Positions 23,645-35,840 of a DNA stretch of 64,000 nucleotides are shown here, in pieces. Under the pieces are notes generated by a model, which saw only the letters and a program-made list of their open reading frames with translations, did not search any database and was not told where the DNA came from. Source of the DNA: Rutstroemia sp. NJR-2017a BVV2 (taxonomy: Eukaryota > Ascomycota > Leotiomycetes > Helotiales > Rutstroemiaceae). The first letter of the stretch is position 1, and every line of letters begins with the position of its first letter. Both the position numbers and the translations under genes were made by a program. Location: the NCBI GenBank assembly GCA_002946415.1, contig NJPS01000045.1, positions 372,001 through 436,000 of the forward strand, read 5' to 3'.

Positions 23645-25390
23645 ATGCCACATTCAATTTCACCCGAGAGTTCTGCGCCTCAGTCCGAAGAACATACCAT
23701 GGACGAAGTCGAACAAAATGGCGACAATGCTGCCCAAATAACCCCTGAGGAACCACATGCAGATGCTAAACCGGCCGAGCAGGCCGAGGACGATGACAAC
23801 GATGTAGCTATGGCAGAGTGTGAAACGGATGCTAAGTCTGTCGCCGAAAATCCTATCAAACCCGAAGTCAAATTAGAGGATCTCTTTGCAGATTTCGAGT
23901 CGGATGACGAGTTTCCGGAGTCAAGCTCCAAAGACATAAAAGTGACCAGCTCACCCCAGGAGCCGGCCTCTCCAGTGTGAGTCCCAGAACTATCTACGGA
24001 TCTGCGCGGTACTAACTGGCATTGCAGACATATTGGGCCAACGTCTAGAGCTTCAGACCCGGGAGTTATGCGATCGTTCTACCAGAGGCTTTTCCCTTGG
24101 CGCCAGTTGTTTCAGTGGCTTAATCATTCCCCTACTCCATCGACCGACTTCGGACATAGGGAATTCGCATTCACATTACAAAATGATGCGTACCTGCGAT
24201 ACCAGTCATTTCCTACAGCGGACCTGTAAGCTTTCTCAGAACCATTTGGTCAATTTCAACTAACGATGTAGCCTTCGCAAGGATGTCCTCCGTCTTATGC
24301 CTTCTAGATTCGAAATTGGACCTGTATATAGCACCAACCCACGAGACCGAAAGACTTTACGCAAATCTACTGCATTCAAGCCCATAGCCAAGGAATTGTG
24401 TTTCGATATTGATTTGACGGATTACGACGAGATCAGAACCTGTTGTGATAAAGCGAACATTTGTAATAAATGCTGGCAGTTCATTACAATGGCTATAAAA
24501 GTCGTCGATGTTGCTCTACGTGATGATTTCGGCTTTAAACACATCATGTGGGTGTATTCTGGAAGAAGAGGAGCGCACGCGTGGGTTTGTGATAAGAAGG
24601 CTAGGCAGATGGATGACCAGAGAAGAAGAGCTATTGCAGGATATTTGGAGCTCATTCGAGGTGGTGCTCAGACTGCGAAAAAAGTCAATGTGAAGCGACC
24701 TTTGCATCCACACGTATCGTAAGTGCTTTTCTGTGCATGGCCATTTCAGGGTTACTGACCCGCGATAGACGGAGTCTTGATATACTCAAGGGACATTTCC
24801 AGAATGACATACTCCACGATCAGGACCCCTGGGAGGATGAGGAGAAGATCGATAAGCTGCTACAGCTCCTTCCCGATAGGACATTGAATGACAGTCTACG
24901 GAAGAAATGGAGCGCTTCCCCGGGCAGATCGTCTACATCGAAGTGGGCTGACATCGACGCACTTGCGAAGACGACGAAGGGGCTCGATACAAAAGCTCTT
25001 TTGGAAGCAAAGCAAGACATTGTTCTTGAGTATACATATCCTCGCCTCGATATTGAAGTCAGCAAGAAACTCAACCATTTGCTGAAAAGTCCTTTTGTTG
25101 TGCACCCCGGCACGGGTAGGGTCTGTGTACCTATAGACACAAGACACCTGGAAGACTTTGATCCGCTAGCTGTCCCGACTGTAACAGAACTTCTGGGAGA
25201 GATTGATCAATGGACTTCAACAGAAGATGGAGGGAAGGAAGCTAAGAGTATACAAGACTGGGAGAAAACAAGTCTGAAGCCATTTGTGGACCACTTCAGA
25301 TCATTTGTTGCCGCTTTAATAAGAGATGAGAAGGATATCAAGGTGAAACGGGAAAGGGATAACGCAGATGCAGATTCAATGGTATTTTAG
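23645..25390 (+). CDS. PRI1: DNA primase small (catalytic) subunit
   Basis: Pri1 makes the RNA primers for DNA polymerase alpha. Four exons, 23645-23976, 24028-24225, 24272-24718 and 24769-25390, give 532 residues. The primase core begins with FYQRLFPWRQLFQWLNH. It includes REFAFTLQNDAYLRYQSF, the catalytic acids in CFDIDLTDYDEIRTC (Asp222 and Asp224) and SGRRGAHAWVCD (about 273-284) for NTP binding. Cysteines 234, 235, 241 and 244 fit the small zinc site. LLKSPFVVHPGTGRVCVPI near the C-terminus is also typical. The first about 115 residues are an acidic, Pro/Glu/Ser-rich extension not present in the shorter yeast protein (about 410 residues); it is probably disordered. All junctions keep phase. 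Confidence 0.95.
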
Positions 25391-26216
25391 GCTCTGGGAT
25401 GAAGATGGCGTCGGAAACGGAACGGATGGATGGACAACAACGATGTATGAATGTTATGTGCCTTATATAATCTGGTGTTACGTGAGGAGGATCTTGAATT
25501 TGACTAGAGTATCCAGGGGTGTTCTAGACTATAACTTCTAAGTTGATTGGGGCCAATAGTTGCTGTCGTTCAACCTCGTCGCAATACTTATCCCAACAGT
25601 TTGGTCCCGACCATTCACCTCAGAAACCTTTTTGGGAACTATTAAAGTCGTAGAATCATTAATTGTAGATAGAAGTGCGCAGGAACCCCTCATTCGAGGC
25701 ATCACGTGCCACCCTGCTGCCTTAGCCCTGTCTGTGAAGCTTGCTGTGGCACTGAATCTTTAAAGTTTCTCTCGTCTTCCTTTCAACAACCACCTCAACC
25801 CTCGAAATCCAAAAATAACAATACAAAACAATTTCCGCGACAACTTCTAGATCTCTACCCTACAGATCTCAATTACCATACCAATTTGATAACTGCGCAT
25901 AAACCTGCAGCTTAAAAATTACAAGCAACCACAACTACTACATTACAGCAATCAACAGCCTTCTGCGAGATCAACCACTACCCCTCAACTCGACATCCAG
26001 TCGCACTCCCTTCCCCTCGTCGAGTCTGCCGCTGTACCTTTACCACTCCGGCCTAGCACATTCCAACCCATATTTTGATGCTACGTTAAGCGCAAACAGA
26101 TCTAAGACGAATCTTAATAGACTGCGGCCAGCCAGATTCCGCGCCCACAATAATACTACACCTCATCATCTACATTTACACAGATCTCCATCCGCAAACA
26201 ACAAACAGATATAGCA
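25391..26216. other. Intergenic: PRI1 3' region and long DHH1 leader
   Basis: This 826 bp is gene-free. From about 25760 it is rich in C and A with few G, as in long fungal 5' leaders, which suggests an extended DHH1 5' UTR. No upstream gene is seen. Confidence 0.5.
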
Positions 26217-27928
26217 ATGGCTGACGCGCTGGCATCTACGCTAGCGGCTACTAAACTCAAGTATTTCCGCCGTGCCATTACGCTCACCTTTGGCGGTGCT
26301 AATATGAGGCTAGTGATAATGCTACCCCAGAGAATTGGAAGGCCGGTCTGTCGATTCCGGTGAAAGATACGAGGCATCAAACAGAGGTAATATAGCTCTT
26401 TCTCTCTATCTGTGTCTTTGAAGTTTCTAAATTGGATCTCTAGGATGTTACCGCTACCAAAGGCCTCGAGTGGGAAGATTTCACCATCAATAGGGATCTG
26501 CTGATGGGCATATTTGAGGCAGGGTTCGAGAAGCCGTCACCAATTCAAGAAGAGGCCATCCCAGTAGCCCTCACAGGACGAGATATACTTGCGCGTGCGA
26601 AGAACGGTACTGGCAAAACTGCTGCCTTCGTTATTCCTGCTCTCCAAAAGATCAACCCAAAAAGCTCCAAAATCCAATGTCTCATTTTGGTACCTACGCG
26701 AGAACTGGCTCTTCAAACATCGCAAGTCTGCAAAACTCTTGGTAAACATCTTGGCATCAACGTTATGGTCACTACTGGTGGTACTACCTTGAGAGATGAT
26801 ATTGTACGTCTCGCAGAGCCAGTTCACATTATTGTCGGCACACCAGGTAGAATTCTCGACCTGGCTGGAAAGAATGTAGCCGACCTCAGTGAATGTCCAA
26901 TGTTCATCATGGACGAAGCTGATAAACTCCTCTCGCCTGAATTCACACCTGTCATTGAACAACTACTCCAATTCCACCCCAAGGATCGTCAAGTTATGCT
27001 TTTTAGCGCAACGTTTCCCATCACTGTTAAAGACTTCTCGGACAAAAACATGGTCAACCCTTACGAAATCAATCTCATGGACGAACTTACCCTACGTGGT
27101 ATCACTCAGTACTACGCTTTCGTGGAAGAAAAAGACAAAGTACACTGTCTTAACACGCTATTCTCGAAACTACAAATCAACCAATCGATCATCTTCTGCA
27201 ATTCTACGAACCGTGTCGAACTCCTTGCCAAGAAAATTACCGAATTAGGCTATTCCTGCTTCTACAGTCATGCTCGAATGATTCAAGCCAACCGAAACCG
27301 TGTTTTCCATGATTTCAGAAATGGTGTTTGCCGTAACCTTGTCTGCTCTGATCTTCTCACCCGTGGTATCGATATTCAAGCTGTGAATGTCGTGATCAAT
27401 TTCGATTTCCCTAAGAATGCTGAAACCTACCTACATCGTATTGGTCGATCAGGACGCTTCGGTCACTTAGGTCTCGCAATTAACCTTATCAATTGGGACG
27501 ACCGTTTTAATTTGTACAACATCGAACGCGAGCTTGGCACAGAGATTCAAGCCATTCCACAAACGATTGACAAGAACCTCTACGTATACGAGACTCCGGA
27601 AAACATTCCTCGACCGGTATCTAACTTCCAAACCAATACACGTCAACCATCTGGTCGTGATCAACAACAGCAGCAGCAGCCGCAGCAACCCACACAATAT
27701 TCGGGGAACCAACAAAGATCTGGTGGGCAAAACTACAACAATGGACGTCAAAATGGTTCCGGTCCACATCAAAATCAAGGACAAGGTCCTAGACAACCTC
27801 AAGGCCAACGCCAAAACTACTCTAGGGGAGGGGGTCAATATCGAGGCCGAGGAGGTGGTCAAGGACCACGTCAAAACGGCTACGACGGTGGTAGAGGAGG
27901 TCGCGGTCAAGGCCCGCCAGCACAATAG
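26217..27928 (+). CDS. DHH1: DEAD-box RNA helicase Dhh1 (DDX6 family)
   Basis: Dhh1 is the P-body helicase that promotes decapping and represses translation. Three exons, 26217-26260, 26314-26386 and 26444-27928, give 533 residues. In order it shows [13 protein letters not shown] (Q motif), [10 protein letters not shown] (motif I, about 91-99), [16 protein letters not shown] (196-199), SAT (227-229), the family-specific [21 protein letters not shown] and [19 protein letters not shown] (from about 370). NLYVYE after the core is typical of DDX6. The last about 130 residues are Gln/Asn/Gly rich with RGG motifs, the low-complexity tail common in filamentous fungi. The ATG-containing first exon is only 44 nt, and its junction is fixed by [12 protein letters not shown] and the reading phase. 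Confidence 0.97.
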
Positions 27929-30454
27929 CCTGTGTATTGATCCTTTTTATGTTAAGGTTTGGAGTTTGTAAATATACCTTCTATTCTTCTTGCGATAGAC
28001 TCGATTTTACGACGGACCTGGCTTCGATATTTTATTGCTTTCGACGTTGAGCGGTCTGTGGGAGCCTACTACTCGACTTGACGATTGACTCGGCTTTTCA
28101 ATTTCTTTGGCTGGGCGCTGGATTATCGAGTTTGTATCATACGACTCTCCTTCTTCTTTTTGTGTTTTTCTTTGTTCCTCGAGAGGCTACTGCTTCGGGT
28201 CGTACGAAGTAGCCGCGGATAGTAAAAGTTCAGCGGGTTCGCTCGGGTATCACGACATGGCGTATGGGCGTTTGGGGAAGACACTCGCAAGGGTGTCTTC
28301 AGGCTCTAAACTGGTACTGCTGTAAAGGCATTGCTGGCATAGACGATGGGTATAGTTTACTTATGGGTAGCCGGTGACTTGGGTGCTACTGGGGATTGGT
28401 TGCTGGATGGATGGTCGGATGGTTTGATGGGTTTATGTTGACAATGGTGGGTCGGCATCACCCATAGCCGTTAGACTATCAGTGCGGGTGGACGAGAAAG
28501 GGCGTTGGTTGGATTGCTCTTGCAACGACAATGATGGTCACTTCCCGCACTCTTCGAAGCGGGAAGCACGACATCTGGGCTGACGGGGGAGAATCAACAC
28601 ACAAAACATAAAAAAACTTTTTGGGGAAAGAACGTAGGAGTTTGATTGCAGTTCGGATCGGGCCTCGACTCGATAACTGGTCTCATATTCAGGCAAATTT
28701 ATTATTTTCTCTCCATTTCTATTATTTCATATGATCATCTGCATGTGATACGGTGATACTACGTTCAATGCAAGAGTGCTCTTAGTTCATAACACAAGCT
28801 CATAAGGCATTGCATGCGGCATAACCCCTTACATAATGTCCGTCGGTTTTGCATATGGTTGATGCCTCAACAAGCCGGAGATATTTCCACATCGAGGTCG
28901 CCGGAGAGAGGCTGAATATACCGTTGTACAGTGTATCAGCTTACACTAAAGTCGCATTTGACTTTGTTGGCGGTTCACAAACACAGCATATGCCTTCAAT
29001 TCTCTTTACTGGGATTCCAAAACCACGGATACAAGGACTGCGGTTACTGGGAGCACCAAGGATATCACTCATGTCGTGGGACTCTGGATGGTGAAGGCTG
29101 CAGCTACTTAATCTTGCTGTTGAACGGCGGGCCGCATGTACATACAAAAGTATGTAAGGCGATAAGAGGAAGGGTTTGTATTTCTCGTCTGATGTTCCAT
29201 GTAATCTTACATGTAGGCCGTCGTTTCCACGCCATATACGTACGGTGGTGATCGACTTCCTACAATATAATTCTTCAACGGAGGTGAACGTCCAAGATAA
29301 TTCTTCCGCGCCGTCTTACATTGCCCAGGGATCGTAATAGACTTCGTGACTTATCGTCCTTCCATTCGGAATGCGAACGATATGTCAGCCGGACCGTTCC
29401 GACAATAATGAACCGAGGATGGTATTGTGGCTTGCGATGACCCATGGCCCCTCGGGGCAACTTGGCGATATACTCTCAGATTGGTCGGGGAAGAAGGAAA
29501 GTCATCGTAATAGTGATACCAAAAAGTGATGAATGAGTACTGCTGGTGATGAGAAGGGGGAGAAGTTGGCAAGCGGTGAGAAAGTCTCGACCCCTTTTTC
29601 CCCCAATTTCTTTTGCTTACTCTACCAATCTATCCTCAAGATCAAACTGATTTGTAACTATTCCTTTTCGTCCGTGGTAAGTATGATGAGCGACTTTCTT
29701 TTATTTTTCTGACCACCACTTCTTTTGCCATACATTTATTTGTATTTCTACACAAAATCTGTAGTTCTCGTCCATCTAATGAAATAATATCCACATTCTC
29801 ACCGTCATTAAAGCTCTGCAGAGTTTGTGCTTAGTGAATTTTATTATCATACTATATATTCCGTTGCTGTTGTTACCAAAAGTCCTCTCTATCCCCTCGA
29901 GAATCGAGAATCTAGAATCGCGCTCTGCCTTAGTAGTTCTAGATATTCTCCACGATCCTCTCCCACATTTCTATGATGCTAGCGCCGATAGGTCTTGATC
30001 TAAGATTTAGACGGCGAATAAATTTCCTTTGATTTCGAAACTTCCACCTTCACTCAGGACTCTGGATCGGCTTTTGCTTGCTCGCTCCCCTACAATACCG
30101 CCCGTCTGGTCTGGTGTCTTGTGCACTCGAATCGAAGGCCACAAAAAGGGTACATGAGAGCCCGCCGGGAAAAAGGCTCCTCGTCGCCTCTCGGAATTAA
30201 TTCATTTCACCTATAACCTCAAGGTTGCATACAATACAATACGAGTACGGTTCTGTACCACACAGTTTTGTTCACCCTTCCCGCACATTGTATCGATACT
30301 TGGAGGGCGAGACAGCACAAGACACTCAACCGCTCGACAGCTCCACCCACTGGATGATCTGAACAGGCATACGAGTTAAGAGTTAAGGGTCGAGAGTTAA
30401 GAGAGGGAAGGGTTAAAACATATCGAGTCGATTGAGCTTTCCAGCTTTCCAACC
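27929..30454. other. 2.5 kb gene-free region between DHH1 and LST7
   Basis: This should include the DHH1 3' UTR and the LST7 promoter and leader. It has one TACGAAGTA copy at 28203-28211 and an inverted repeat with 8-bp arms at 28541-28566. Frames here are at most 106 codons and show no conserved-looking content. Confidence 0.5.
28541..28566. repeat. Inverted repeat, 8-bp GC-rich arms, 10-nt loop
   Basis: CTTCCCGC at 28541-28548 pairs perfectly with GCGGGAAG at 28559-28566. The RNA of either strand could form a stable hairpin. Confidence 0.8.
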
Positions 30455-32037
30455 ATGGCATTTATTGTAAGGGAATTATTCTTTCACACCCTCTTCTTCC
30501 GACTCCCAGCAATTTGTCGCATAGCTGCCCCACGCCTGCGCCCATGTTTCGCTTTGTGTTTGCCTTATGGCGGCGCATTTTCTACGACGGACCGGATGGG
30601 TCGCAAAGGATATTTAGCATATGGTTTTCCCTAAGCCGATCATGAGACCTCGTGCTAACGTTGTGTTCACGGTAGCTATGTCTCGCGCATTATTGCGACA
30701 CTCATGGTCCTACCCCGGTCATGGTAACAGAAGCCCTTCCGGTGGGTTGCACGTCGTGTCCAGAAAAAGCTGAATCGACCACATCACGGCGTCCTAGCAC
30801 GAGCAGATCTCTAAAATCGTCGGATTCTCCAAACCCTTCGCGTCCGGCATATAGAGTAGAATCGACGGTCTCGGATACAGAGCTCGGTGGAAGTAGACCT
30901 TCTTTTCATGCTTCAAGCTCAGGTACTTCGACAACATCATCTGCTGCCGAAACTCCACCTGATAGTCCACGAGTTGCTGCCCTGCAGACAGCGCAAAATG
31001 CGAACCAGTTGCGGCGTGATTCGAGTTTTAGGAAAACATACAGCGAGAAGCCAGGTCCATGCGAGAACTGTGCTCTCACGTTACCGAAGAAGGCAAGAGA
31101 AGAGTCTCCCACAAGTCCTAAAATACCGCCGGTTGGAAATGGTAAGCTCGACAACAGTGGTCCAATACTACGAACACGCAAACCATACGAACGCGTTGCG
31201 CTCCAGCAAGATGAACCCTCACCTCCCAAATCGCCCCCTTCCGATTCTGACGAGTCCGAACCTACACTGAGAACAAGTCCTCAACTACAACGACCTGCTG
31301 AACCGAATCGCACCGCCACATCCTCGAGCTATACTTCGTTCCAATCAACCATCGCTCATAACCACTTCATAGACTACACATCTACTCACGAGCCCCTCCA
31401 TCCTACCTCGTTTTCCATAATTCGACAGTCATGTCTACGGACGCTATCTTGCGAAACACTACCACCTTCCTCCAATTCAACATCTAACTCTACACCTACC
31501 TCACCTTTCCTTTCTAGTTTTCCCTCGCATATCACCTCGTCTACAACCACTTCTATCGGTGGACCTATCTTCTTTGGCGACCCTCTCGCAGGCTATACCA
31601 CAGCATACATATTCCGAATCCCCGATCCCACAGCCCGTGGCAGGCGGCGTGTCTACGCATTAATAGCCCTCTCTACACATAAAGAACGACTAGCCATGCG
31701 CACCTTCTCCTTCCTGGATGCCGCCTTCCGCGATCTTGCAGAATGGATCCAACGACTTGCAGACGACGAATTACAGCGTTCGGAAAGTGCTCTGCAGAGC
31801 CCTCGACCTGGTGATGAAAAAAATAGTGGATTCCCATACGGAGGCGCTTCGAATCAGGGCACGCCGACAAGCTCATTTCTGCGTGGAGGTTCCCGTGGTG
31901 CTGATGGTCGAATGATGGGTGCGAGTTTGAAGGGAAGAGGTCTGGCTGAGCTAGTTGGCCTGCCGGATTTCTTTATGGAGCTACATGTTAGATTCGTGAG
32001 ATTGCTGGCTGAGATTGAGATGAAGCTTGCTTCTTGA
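30455..32037 (+). CDS. LST7: Lst7, fungal folliculin homologue
   Basis: Lst7 pairs with Lst4 as a vacuolar GTPase-activating complex that relays amino-acid status to Rag GTPases and TORC1; it was first found in Golgi-to-surface sorting of permeases. A 12-nt exon (30455-30466, MAFI) is spliced to 30676-32037, giving 457 residues. The junction yields MAFILCLAHYCDTHGP, close to the folliculin longin start with its conserved His-Cys pattern, then CTSC and a CENC pair further on. The middle (about 40-260) is Ser/Pro/Thr rich and probably disordered. The longin domain resumes with PIFFGDPLAGYTTAYIFRI, RRRVYALIALS and FRDLAEWIQ, and the protein ends ELHVRFVRLLAEIEMKLAS. It lacks the C-terminal DENN domain of human folliculin, as other fungal Lst7 proteins do. 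The tiny first exon is easily missed. Confidence 0.87.
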
Positions 32038-34167
32038 TGTTGTGGTATGTGCTTTGCTTTTTGGTCAATATTTTCCTCGTTGGAATATGCTATTAGGCGT
32101 AATGAAGAGTGGATTCGGAGACCTGAACCCGCGGAGGTTAAGGTTATGACTCATGAACAGGTTTGGGATGGCTGGCTGGCGTTTTGTGGTGTGTATTTTG
32201 ACTTGCTTGCTTGATTGCTTGGTGTTCTTGTTTTGTGTGATGTTTTATATCCATCTTGCGCATATGAGGTTGCTTCTTTCTTGATTTTCGTGCGTGCATG
32301 CATGGCTGGGCTGGGCTAGGTTTGGGAGTCCTTTCCGTATCAGTTCGAATCTGGTGTGGTGGGGTAGGGAAAAGGGGAGGGGATGAGGAATGGTGGTCGT
32401 GAATGGACGGGGCGTGCCGTGGATAGAATGAATTTGCTCAAGCGCTTCAGCGTTTGATAGATATCTTTGTAGGATCACGATTTGTTTTGATATTCTTGTT
32501 TGGAATTGTTTGAAGATACCATGTAGTGGGGAGGAGGTGGGGAGAGCAGGAGTGGGAGGGGACGGAAGTTGCAGGAGATAAGTAAGTTGGAATGCAAGCG
32601 GTGGTGGGTAATGCTTTGTTTTAAGTAGTGGTACATAGTTTGAACTGGGTGGCCTGTTGATATGTGTGGTGTGATGTGTGGAGCTGATTTGTGAAGTGAC
32701 CTGTGAGGTGTAGAGTGTGGTGATAGGGTTTGCATGTGAGTGTGGAGTTGAGATTTATGGTAGAAGAGGGGAGAACAAGTGTTTATGTGACCTTTCAACT
32801 CATCTTCTTGCTTATAATGGGATTGCTGTTTGATATTTTGAGTTCAATTGCGATAGTTTGCACGTCAAGTGGATTGTTATGCAAGGTAATTCCAACGTCG
32901 AGTACATCCGGATTGGACTTCATACGTGTTTGGATGCAGTCAGCTATCACAAATCATATACTGCAATCTTTTCTCACACCTTGCGAGGTTGCTATGATGG
33001 CTTAAAAAACTGGGAAAGGAATCACTCTTTCGGACTTTCTTTATTTTATGAGAATTCATGGCATAGCTACATAGGCTGTTAGTGATCGAGTGGCTTCTGT
33101 AAAGGTGACAGCGTTATTATTGGTATCTCGTTTTATACATGAACCCAATTCCACAACCTTCTCTAAGCTGTTCTGTTGGGACACGCCCACGAATCCTACC
33201 TCGATCTCTTCTTCGTAAAAGTTATCGTATCTGCTACCCATCCCATTATTCACGCCCCCTTCTCCCTTCTTCCGACTTCTCCTACTTTCTGATATTAGCC
33301 CTCACCACCAGCTACACCCCCACCCCTGTTCCTGTTTCTCCTCATCCGATGGACACAGCCTGTGTACTCTTCATCTTGTGCTTGACCCCCCCTCTCCTCT
33401 CACTTCTTCGCTCCTTTGCCAGTAGCCAGTTGAGCCGACACGATATAAGCAGAAGAGAAAGAAGCGAGCTCGCATTGCAACTAGCAGTGTCTCCCCAGTG
33501 CATTGAGCTTGAGGGTTAAGAGACTAATGTTTCATGTGTATGCATCTGCATTCATCAGGAGGAGAGTGTGAGGCCAGATAAGAGGGGGATATGAGATGGA
33601 AGTCGGAGAATAGGAGTGCTTTGTAGGATTCATACAGCTTGATGGGTGTTGAGAGATGAGTGTTTGGGTGTTCGGTTAGGCTGGGAGATGGAGATGGGGA
33701 TTGAGATGCGGGTTTGGGTTTAAAAGAGGGGAGGGGTGAGAGGGGACGAGTATGGGTGTGAGTATTTTGAGGTAGAATTGGGGTAGGCTGGGTGGAAAGT
33801 AGGTGGAGAGAAGGTTATGACGGGCCATCGTTATTCGAAGGACGAGAGTTTCCATCTAGTCTGCCCGAGGGCCCCCGTTTCTCTAGATGAGTAACGCATC
33901 CGAGAGATAATGTTACAATCCGTCAAATAATGTCACAATCTCACAGTTCATCATACACATCACACAACCAAATCGGGAGTACAATTTTGAGGTTTAAGGT
34001 ATTCTGTACGCACAGAAATTTTATATTTTTTCAAGTTTTTTGGTTCCTTGTTTCTTTTCCGTGTTCGAAGAAAGCTCAACTCGACTCAGCTCAAACTCTA
34101 CGCAAAATACAATCAATCTCTTCTCATTCATCCACCCCTCTCCCCTTCCCTTCTTCCTCCCCTCCAT
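32038..34167. other. 2.1 kb gene-free region
   Basis: This lies between the LST7 stop and the stop of the small minus-strand gene, so both 3' UTRs fall here. I saw G/T-rich stretches (32300-32760) and C/T-rich ones (33240-33420, 34130-34200), but no frame with protein-like content. Confidence 0.5.
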
Positions 34168-34407
34168 CTACTTCTTCCCCACACTCCCCCCCTTCCCACC
34201 AGCAAACCACCCCTTGATCCCATCCTTCACCTCCACAAACGTCTGCTTGATGGCCTGTCCCGGCGCGGTCTGCTCCCTCTGGCGGCGCCTGTCTTCCTCC
34301 GTGAGCGTCGGGATCTCGTATGTCTGGGTGGGTTGGCCCATGCTGTCGAAGCCGGAGGGGGTGACGCCGAGGGTGGTGTTGCTTTGAGGGCTGGTATTGG
34401 AGGACAT
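34168..34407 (-). CDS. Small conserved-looking hydrophilic protein, 79 residues, function unknown
   Basis: A single exon with ATG at 34405-34407 and stop at 34168. The protein opens MSSNTSPQSNTTLGVTPSG. It then has YEIPTLTEEDRRRQREQT, a likely amphipathic stretch with QAIKQTFVEVKDGIKGWFAGG, and a Lys/Gly end. There is no signal peptide or membrane segment. Codon third positions are mostly G or C while the flanks are not, and the amino-acid mix is protein-like, so I think it is real. The VKDGIKGWFAGGK helix could bind a membrane or a partner; that is a guess. I do not recognise a named family. Confidence 0.6.
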   Translation of the reverse strand: MSSNTSPQSNTTLGVTPSGFDSMGQPTQTYEIPTLTEEDRRRQREQTAPGQAIKQTFVEVKDGIKGWFAGGKGGSVGKK

Positions 34408-35840
34408 GGTTGTGGTGTTTGGGTGTTGGGGATGAAAGGTTTTCTCTAGTTTGGAGACTAGTTTCTTGCTTTCTTTGGATGAACCGGAATTGATTGATAG
34501 TTTCTGATTTCCTCGACGGTGGTGCTTGTTCCTTCTGTGTAGGTAGAAAGTGTCGATTTTATATCTACACGTTCGGAAGGTGAAAGGCCAGAAGGAGGGA
34601 TAGACCTTCTTTGTCTATTGCCTTGGGCCCCTTCTTTATTCATTCAGAATAAGTTGGTTATAACTAGTAACTAGAAAGCCGATGGATCTAAAAATAAAAG
34701 AAGATCCTGGTGAGGTGAAGAGAATGAATTGATAGTTTCTCCTTTGTTGTCTCGCTTATTTTGCCTTTTTAGTAGTGTTGCGGATGTGTGGTTCTTTGAC
34801 TTGGAGATAGGTCTTTGAGGGTGTGTTTGGTGGTTGCGAGAAAGGTGGAATTGGAGGAAGGAAAGGAAAGGGAAGGGAGGGGGAGGGTATTGGGGTTGGT
34901 TGGTTGGTGTGAGTAATACTGGGGATGGATGGTGATTCACTCGGACTAGGACAAACTTCGAGTGCGCCAACTCTCCCGCGAGTGATGTTCGAGACCATTG
35001 GAAGAACTTCTACGAACAGACTTGCCTCTACACAGCTAACTTTTCACCTCAATCCATTACCATCAATTCACGCATACATATACTCAACCACCATAAATAT
35101 AGCAAACAACACTCGCACAAGTATAAAACCGCGCATTCATGATATTACATTTAGATTTCCTCTGGACCCTTCACTGTATTCCCACGACCGCTATGAGTAT
35201 CACAACACAATCATATATCCATATGCATTCCCAGAACCCCATCCCAAAAAACGCACAGATAACGTTATTGACGCATCTCCCAAAGCCCAACCTTCATATC
35301 TTCAATAAACATCCATCTCATAGCTGCGGGGTTGTTGGTCTCCTCTCAGATCAATAATCCGCCATCACTTATTTGCGTATTGATGATCCCACCCCCATTT
35401 CAGGTTCATAATCAACCAACGCATCTCCGGGCCAGCCAGACAAAGACCAAAAAGAAAAACGAAAAACCCTCAATCTCCCGTCATTTTTTGAAAGAAAGCA
35501 GAAGGTGCAAAAGCGCGAAACGAGAAAAACAACAAGAAATTCACAACCGCCGCCCATTAAAACAGAAATATTGGAGGTCTGAAATTAAACAAGGAGAAAG
35601 AGGTATAAAGCTTGCGACCGCACACTGCCGGAAAAATGTCATATACGCCATCAGAATCATGCCACCAGGTATATCAGAATCGCAACAACTCCCATGATCA
35701 ACCGACTAGTAAAAATGGTGGATTCACCAGATTAAAAGAATGTTCGTACAGCCTGTCATCGTGCTAGTAATACGAAGCAGGGATCCCCTTCGTGAGGGTA
35801 TGCATCCAAGGGTAGAATGGATGCTAGGTAATCATCGAGT
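34408..35840. other. 1.4 kb gene-free region
   Basis: This is the upstream region of the 79-residue gene and the 3' region of the RasGAP. It is rich in simple A/C and G/A stretches. Frames up to 127 codons overlap one another and look random. Confidence 0.5.
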
